Source: Candidatus Atribacter alterifermentans (GTDB taxonomy: Bacteria; Atribacterota; Atribacteria; Atribacterales; Atribacteraceae). From it: a stretch of 10,453 nt of DNA. The stretch covers positions 1 through 10,453 of the forward strand of contig JAAYUP010000364.1 in the NCBI GenBank assembly GCA_012517635.1, read 5' to 3'. Under the pieces are notes generated by a model. The model was not told where the DNA came from, made no database searches, and was given only the letters and a program-made list of their open reading frames with translations. The first letter of the stretch is position 1. Every line of letters begins with the position of its first letter. The position numbers were made by a program, and so were the translations under genes. Of the stretch, positions 6,903-10,453 are shown piece after piece.

Positions 6903-8798
6903 TTACTCTATAATTCCTTTCTTTTGAAAAGTTTCTTCCATGTCTTTGACTAAATCTCCAAACTTTTTGAGAAGATGATCAACAGGTTGGGTCGAAAGCA
7001 TATCTACCCCAGCTGTCTTGAGCACTTCAACGGGATAATCAGAACTTCCTGCTTTAAGGAAATCCAGATATTTTTCAATAGCTTCTGACTGACCGGTAAG
7101 AATATTGTTGAGAAGTTCATTGGATGCAGCAAGGGAAGTTGCATATTTAAAGACATAAAAATTCATATAAAAATGAGGAATGCGAGACCAACCGCGACTT
7201 GCTAACTCTTCTACCACAAAATCTGGTCCGTAATATTTCTCTAATAGTTCTTTCCAAGCATCACTGAGATATTTATAAGAAAGTGCCTCCCCTTTTTCAA
7301 TCCTTTCATGGATTTTTTGTTCAAACTCAGAATACATAACCTGGGTATAAACCGTACCCCGAATATTTTCAATCAGTTTACCTAAAAAATAGAGTTTTTC
7401 ATCATCATTTTTTGCGTTTTGAATGAGGTATTCTAACATGAGGTTTTCATTCATAGTTGAAGCAACTTCAGCGGTGAAAATTGGCGTTTGGGAATTTATG
7501 TACTTTTGGTTGGTATTGGTATAATGAAAATTCAATGCATGACCCATTTCGTGAGCAAGGGTAAGCATGGAATCGGCAGTGTTATCATAATTCATTAAAA
7601 TATAAGGATGGGTATCATACGCACCCCAACTATAACCACCGGTTGCTTTGTTTTCAGTTTCATACACATCAATCCAACGGCTCTCAAATCCTTTTTTCAA
7701 CATATCCAAATATTCTGGTCCCAAAGGTTTTAGCCCTTCTAAAAGCATTTGTTGAGCTTCTTCATAAGTGACAGTGAGAGTATAATCTGGAACAAGAGGG
7801 ACATACATATCGTAAATTTGAACTTGGTCTAAGTGAAAGATCTTTTTTCGTAAATGAACGTATTGATGGAGATAAGAAAGATTATTATTCACCGCTTGAA
7901 TGAGGTTATCGTAAACTTCTCTTGGGATATTTTCACTGGAAAGTGATGCTTCAAGCGAAGAGTTATATTTTCGAACTTGTGAATAAAACCAGTTCTTTTT
8001 AACTTCTGAATTTAATGTAGCAGCTAAAGTATTTTTGGCTTTATTATAAGAACTCAGCATTCCTTCATAAACCCGCTTACGGAATTCTCGGTCGGGATTT
8101 TGTAAGAATCGATAAAAAACTCCCTCGGAGAGTTGAACTTCTTCGCCTTTATCATCCAAGACCTTTGGAAAAATCATATCTCCCTCGGTGACTTTATCGA
8201 ATATGACTGAGGGTGCGCTAGCCATATCTGATGCTTTGGCTAACAATTCTTCTTCGGGTTTAGAAAGAGTATGGGGTTTTAACTTTAACAATGCATCCAA
8301 AGCATGACGATAGTCCTCAAAAGCCGGATTCTCCATATATCCCTTGAGAGTTGACTCCGGTTGACTTAATAACTCTGGTCTTATAAAAGATGCAGTTGCT
8401 GAAACTTGGGAATAAAGAGTTTCAGCTCGTGAACTCATTTCTGAGGCAGTACTATCATCCTGGTTTTCATCAGCTTTCATATAAGCGTAAACGTATAATT
8501 TTTCAATTAATCGGGAAAGATCGTCATTGAAATGCAAACAAGCCAGAACGTTCTCAGCGTTCGTTAATTTTCCACGGAATTCCTCTAGTTTGGGAAGATA
8601 TTCGTTTTGAATCTTTGTAAAATCCACTTCCCATTCTTCCTGGTTAGGGTAAATATCTTCTAGATTCCACTTATACTTCGCTTCAATTTGATTTCTTGGC
8701 ACAGGACCCTCCGCAGCTAATATATTAAAATTGGTGACATTGAAAATAAGATAAAAACCAATCAAGCAAAAGATAAGAAAAAATAATTTTTTATTCAT
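6903..8798 (-). CDS. pepF: Oligoendopeptidase F (M3 family) with signal peptide
   Basis: Zinc metallopeptidase of family M3B that cleaves short peptides, not folded proteins. It is 631 aa from the ATG at 8798. The zinc site is HEMGH (His416, Glu417, His420) and the third ligand is Glu444 in FTAEVAS. The PepF-type N-terminal domain starts with YKWNLEDIYP (about 42-51), and the helical M3 body continues to the end; SRGWSRIPHFYMNFYVFKYATS (about 534-555) is a family block. Residues 1-30 form a Sec-type signal (KK, then FFLIFCLIGFYLIF), with likely cleavage around ILAA/EG. The cysteine in that stretch does not form a lipobox. Classical PepF proteins are cytoplasmic, so export is notable. A TTG two codons upstream (8804) is an alternative start. 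It is the first gene of the minus-strand block and may supply peptides to the importer encoded nearby (inference). Confidence 0.94.
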   Translation of the reverse strand: MNKKLFFLIFCLIGFYLIFNVTNFNILAAEGPVPRNQIEAKYKWNLEDIYPNQEEWEVDFTKIQNEYLPKLEEFRGKLTNAENVLACLHFNDDLSRLIEKLYVYAYMKADENQDDSTASEMSSRAETLYSQVSATASFIRPELLSQPESTLKGYMENPAFEDYRHALDALLKLKPHTLSKPEEELLAKASDMASAPSVIFDKVTEGDMIFPKVLDDKGEEVQLSEGVFYRFLQNPDREFRKRVYEGMLSSYNKAKNTLAATLNSEVKKNWFYSQVRKYNSSLEASLSSENIPREVYDNLIQAVNNNLSYLHQYVHLRKKIFHLDQVQIYDMYVPLVPDYTLTVTYEEAQQMLLEGLKPLGPEYLDMLKKGFESRWIDVYETENKATGGYSWGAYDTHPYILMNYDNTADSMLTLAHEMGHALNFHYTNTNQKYINSQTPIFTAEVASTMNENLMLEYLIQNAKNDDEKLYFLGKLIENIRGTVYTQVMYSEFEQKIHERIEKGEALSYKYLSDAWKELLEKYYGPDFVVEELASRGWSRIPHFYMNFYVFKYATSLAASNELLNNILTGQSEAIEKYLDFLKAGSSDYPVEVLKTAGVDMLSTQPVDHLLKKFGDLVKDMEETFQKKGIIE

Positions 8799-8810
8799 AT
8801 TCAAGCGGCT

Positions 8811-8827
8811 CTTCGCCTTCGCCTCCT
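8811..8827 (-). promoter_or_regulatory. Distant ribosome binding site of pepF with GGCGAA tandem in the spacer
   Basis: On the minus strand a strong AGGAGG (8822-8827) stands 23 bases before the pepF ATG and 17 before the alternative TTG, well beyond the usual 5-10. The spacer contains two GGCGAA units in tandem (8812-8823), the first sharing its G residues with the AGGAGG. No in-frame start codon lies at normal distance. A palindrome, CCTTTT-T-AAAAGG (8825-8837), overlaps the same site. Confidence 0.45.
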
Positions 8828-8845
8828 TTTTAAAAGGATTAATAT

Positions 8846-8874
8846 ATGCTAATTTATTTTAAACAATTAATCAA
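8846..8874 (-). promoter_or_regulatory. Candidate sigma-70-type promoter for pepF
   Basis: On the minus strand TTGATT (8869-8874) and TAGCAT (8846-8851) are separated by exactly 17 bases of AT-rich DNA. The -35 matches consensus at four of six positions and the -10 at four of six. It lies about 20 bases before the AGGAGG of pepF and points into the pepF-xseA-xseB-hydrolase block, where a promoter is expected. In AT-rich DNA such matches also arise by chance. Confidence 0.4.
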
Positions 8875-9032
8875 TGCTGGAAAAGAGATAGCTGAATAGC
8901 TTTGGGTCTTATAACTCAAAAGCAACGTTTTAAAGCCTAACTCTCAATGATAATTATAAGTAAATCACATAGGGATATAAAAATATATTTTGGTTTTTAT
9001 TAACTTCAGTATGCTGTTATATTATAGACTTT

Positions 9033-9066
9033 CGTGCTGCTTCGCAGCACCAGATGAGAATGAAAA
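9033..9066 (+). repeat. Hairpin repeat family A, copy 3 (degenerate)
   Basis: This copy matches the core at 74-111 from the GCTGC hairpin through CAGATGAG and ATGAAAA. It differs by one base lost in the loop (TTC for TTTC), CG for CA at the left, and GAGAATG for GAGGATG. The hairpin is a perfect seven-base pair, GTGCTGC (9034-9040) with GCAGCAC (9044-9050). The outer pairing is lost, because the left flank no longer reads AGGATAG and no complementary arm is seen nearby. Orientation is the same as in copies 1 and 2. Confidence 0.7.
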
Positions 9067-9169
9067 TACCTATCAAAAAACATCATCACGAGGAGTTTAA
9101 TAATTTTTTAGTTTGAAGACATACAATCTCATTTGGTAAATTTTTTTAAAAATAATTAAAAAAGGATAA

Positions 9170-9261
9170 GATCCTCACGCCCTCACAAACGAAGGCTCAG
9201 GATGACGCCTGCAGCGTCAGATGAGATCCTCAAGCCTTAGAAATGCGAGGGTTCAGGATGA
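9170..9261. repeat. Two imperfect GATCCTCA...TCAGGATGA palindromes around a small hairpin
   Basis: Two similar units of 36 and 37 bases (9170-9205 and 9225-9261) each begin GATCCTCA and end TCAGGATGA, so ATCCT pairs with AGGAT in each. Between them GACGC (9204-9208) pairs with GCGTC (9214-9218), followed by CAGATGAG. A GC-rich hairpin followed by CAGATGAG is the same layout as repeat family A, suggesting the two are related. Similar GATCCTnnnn...CTCAGGATGACA elements are widespread intergenic repeats in unrelated bacteria (from memory). Confidence 0.6.
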
Positions 9262-9270
9262 TAAATTAAA

Positions 9271-9306
9271 GGCACACCCCCTTGAATCCCCCCTCATTGG
9301 AGGAAT
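9271..9306. repeat. C-rich CCCCCTTGAATCCCCCCTC repeat
   Basis: A run of C-rich sequence in otherwise AT-rich DNA, ending in a small hairpin, CCTC (9292-9295) with GAGG (9300-9303), then AATTT. It resembles common intergenic elements of the form CCCCCTTAATCCCCCCTC...GAGGGG seen in many genomes (recalled, not searched). It occurs once in the window. Confidence 0.45.
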
Positions 9307-9501
9307 TTATTTGATGATATTTTTAAGATAGATTGAATAAAATAAATCGAAATGTTATAAAAGAATAATTTTAAAAATCTAAATAATAAGCAATTAGCAA
9401 AAAGAATTCTTTATTTACGGTATTATTTATTTGAAAACTGTTTAAGTATTTGGAAATTTATCAGTTTGAAGATTTTATAATCAATTGAACAATTAAGCCG
9501 A

Positions 9502-9545
9502 TATAATGTAATAATATAAAAATAGCAATTAAATTTAGGAGGTGA
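9502..9545 (+). promoter_or_regulatory. Consensus -10 and full ribosome binding site of the lipoprotein gene
   Basis: TATAAT at 9502-9507 followed by G is a perfect -10 hexamer 43 bases before the start codon, but nothing at the right distance is a good -35; TTGAAC at 9485-9490 is only 11 bases away. AGGAGGTGA at 9537-9545 is an essentially complete complement of the 16S 3' end, with four bases to the ATG. The ribosome binding site is firm, the promoter tentative. Confidence 0.5.
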
Positions 9546-9549
9546 TTTA

Positions 9550-9954
9550 ATGTTTCAAAAAACTCGTATTATTCTTCTCGCCGTTAGTTTAGTAGCAGTT
9601 TTTACGTTATTACTTGGATGTACTCCGCCCACACCATCACCAACACCGACTTCACCCGATGATATTGACAGGGCTCGGGATTTGGCTATTGCGAAAGCAA
9701 ACGATGCTGGAAACACAGTTCCAACCAATATCACAAATTGGACTAGGGAAACGATACCAGCAGCAATGCCTGGTGGGACTACAACGGTGAAATATCATGG
9801 TATTTCCAATGGAGATTGGTATATTGATATTAGCTACACAACAGGTTTAGCTCTTGAGTATACCGATTATGATGTAAAAATCCAATTCGATGGAATGCCA
9901 GCTATTTGGACTGGAACAATTACCTATGAAGAATTGTATCCAATAGTATATTAA
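9550..9954 (+). CDS. Small lipoprotein of unknown function
   Basis: A 134-aa predicted lipoprotein. Residues 1-23 are a signal peptide (KTR, then a hydrophobic stretch ILLAVSLVAVFTLLLG) with the lipobox LLGC and lipidated Cys24. A Thr/Pro/Ser-rich linker (25-36) tethers a domain of about 97 residues. That domain begins DIDRARDLAIAKANDAG, continues with a Trp (63) and contains the block GDWYIDISY (about 88-96), then YDVKIQF and a WTG near residues 117-119. The pattern resembles, from memory, a widespread uncharacterised secreted domain (ARDxAxxY ... GDWxVxVSY ... WxG); I cannot name it. The mature protein contains no further cysteine. It stands alone between a repeat-rich region and a strong terminator, with a very strong ribosome binding site, so it may be well translated. 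Function is unknown. Confidence 0.82.
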   Translation: MFQKTRIILLAVSLVAVFTLLLGCTPPTPSPTPTSPDDIDRARDLAIAKANDAGNTVPTNITNWTRETIPAAMPGGTTTVKYHGISNGDWYIDISYTTGLALEYTDYDVKIQFDGMPAIWTGTITYEELYPIVY

Positions 9955-10018
9955 TAAGAGAGTTTTCCACTTTCCCTTTTTAATGAAGTGATATTTTATA
10001 TTATTGAATGCATGAATC

Positions 10019-10059
10019 AATTTATAAAGCCCGGATTGTTTTTCCGGGCTTTATAAATT
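10019..10059. terminator. Strong hairpin, probable bidirectional terminator
   Basis: A perfect 16-bp inverted repeat (10019-10034 with 10044-10059) with one further A-T pair inside it; the loop is seven bases. The core is GCCCGG/CCGGGC, flanked on both sides by AAA...TTT tracts, so transcripts from either strand end in a GC stem followed by TTTATAAATT. It lies between the convergent lipoprotein gene and the minus-strand gene at the right edge, where a two-way terminator is expected. Confidence 0.85.
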
Positions 10060-10078
10060 AAAGTTTTCCGCAAATAGA

Positions 10079-10453
10079 TTAATGCTTTTTGAGATACTGA
10101 TACACAACACAGTTATGAAGCTGCTCCTCGACTTTTTGACGAATTTCCTCTTTGTCTTTCAACAGATAATTTTGGTCAAAAAAGGACCAAGCGTTTTCTT
10201 CTTGATTTACGTAGATATATGGAATGACAACCTGAAGAACACTCGAGAGGTATTCTCCAGTGCTATCGTCATAAGAATCGGGATTTACTTTTACTTTGGA
10301 TGTAAATTCTTGGCAATATTGAATGTTTTCTTCAATATCCTTTAAAAGATAGTCGGCAAAACGAGGATTAGCAGGAACGAATTGATTTGAAGATTCGTCA
10401 AAAGCAAAAACCACAGCTGGTAAAGGTGAATAGGCATGAGGCATCCGTTCAAA
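10079..10453 (-). CDS. C-terminal part of a protein of unknown function, cut by the window edge
   Basis: The frame is open from the right edge to a TAA at 10079-10081. An ATG at 10444 has no ribosome binding site before it, and the frame continues upstream as Phe-Glu-Arg, so this is more likely the 3' end of a longer gene. The visible 124 residues include PAVVFAFDESSNQFVPANPRFADYLLKDI near the start and a Glu/Lys/Gln-rich helical end. A stretch of the type xVVFxxDxxxxxFVxANxxF recalls C-terminal regions of secreted proteins with VCBS-like hydrophobic blades, but that is only an impression. There are two cysteines and no membrane segment in the visible part. It converges on the lipoprotein gene and shares its terminator. 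Confidence 0.6.
   Translation of the reverse strand, partial: FERMPHAYSPLPAVVFAFDESSNQFVPANPRFADYLLKDIEENIQYCQEFTSKVKVNPDSYDDSTGEYLSSVLQVVIPYIYVNQEENAWSFFDQNYLLKDKEEIRQKVEEQLHNCVVYQYLKKH

Larger units (their letters stand above)
8828..9549. other. Repeat-rich intergenic region between divergent pepF and lipoprotein genes
   Basis: No convincing gene is visible on either strand. The stretch is AT-rich and contains, in order: the pepF promoter candidate, about 150 bp without recognisable features, repeat family A copy 3, about 100 bp of featureless AT-rich DNA, a pair of GATCCTCA...TCAGGATGA palindromes, a C-rich repeat, and about 195 bp of AT-rich DNA leading to a TATAAT and a strong ribosome binding site. 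No tRNA, CRISPR array or transposase fragment was seen. Confidence 0.6.

Overview
The window is about 10.4 kb of AT-rich bacterial chromosome with tightly packed, often overlapping genes and two intergenic stretches full of short palindromic repeats. Low GC, a lysine/isoleucine-rich codon pattern, clear AGGAGG-type ribosome binding sites and a peptide-oriented gene set suggest an anaerobic, fermentative, non-proteobacterial lineage. Atribacterota, Firmicutes-like or Thermotoga/Dictyoglomus-like bacteria are all possible. No marker gene settles this, so the taxonomy is a guess.

Layout. Positions 1-369 hold no confident gene; they contain two copies of a structured hairpin repeat, a CCCTAACCCTCTCCC-type palindromic repeat and a short GGTTCAC tandem. 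Positions 370-4397 are one plus-strand operon whose genes overlap head to tail. It encodes a complete membrane/ATPase core of a dipeptide/oligopeptide ABC importer (DppB, DppC, DppD, DppF) followed by a HAD phosphatase. No substrate-binding protein gene is present. Positions 4430-8798 are a minus-strand block read as pepF, xseA, xseB, then an alpha/beta hydrolase. It converges on the plus-strand operon with only about 32 bp between the stop codons. Positions 8799-9549 form a 750-bp intergenic region with a candidate pepF promoter, a third copy of the hairpin repeat and other repeat families. Positions 9550-9954 encode a small plus-strand lipoprotein. It is followed by a strong 17-bp inverted repeat, probably a bidirectional terminator, which it shares with a convergent minus-strand gene that runs off the right edge.

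How the genes could work together. The oligoendopeptidase F carries an N-terminal Sec signal, so it probably acts outside the cytoplasm. Together with the peptide importer this makes a plausible module in which peptides are trimmed outside and then imported; that link is inference from adjacency. xseA and xseB form exonuclease VII and are ordinary housekeeping genes. I do not see a new defence, mobile or biosynthetic system. The most unusual signals are the repeat family, whose flanking arms co-vary with the element, the exported PepF, and the long spacer between the pepF ribosome binding site and its start.
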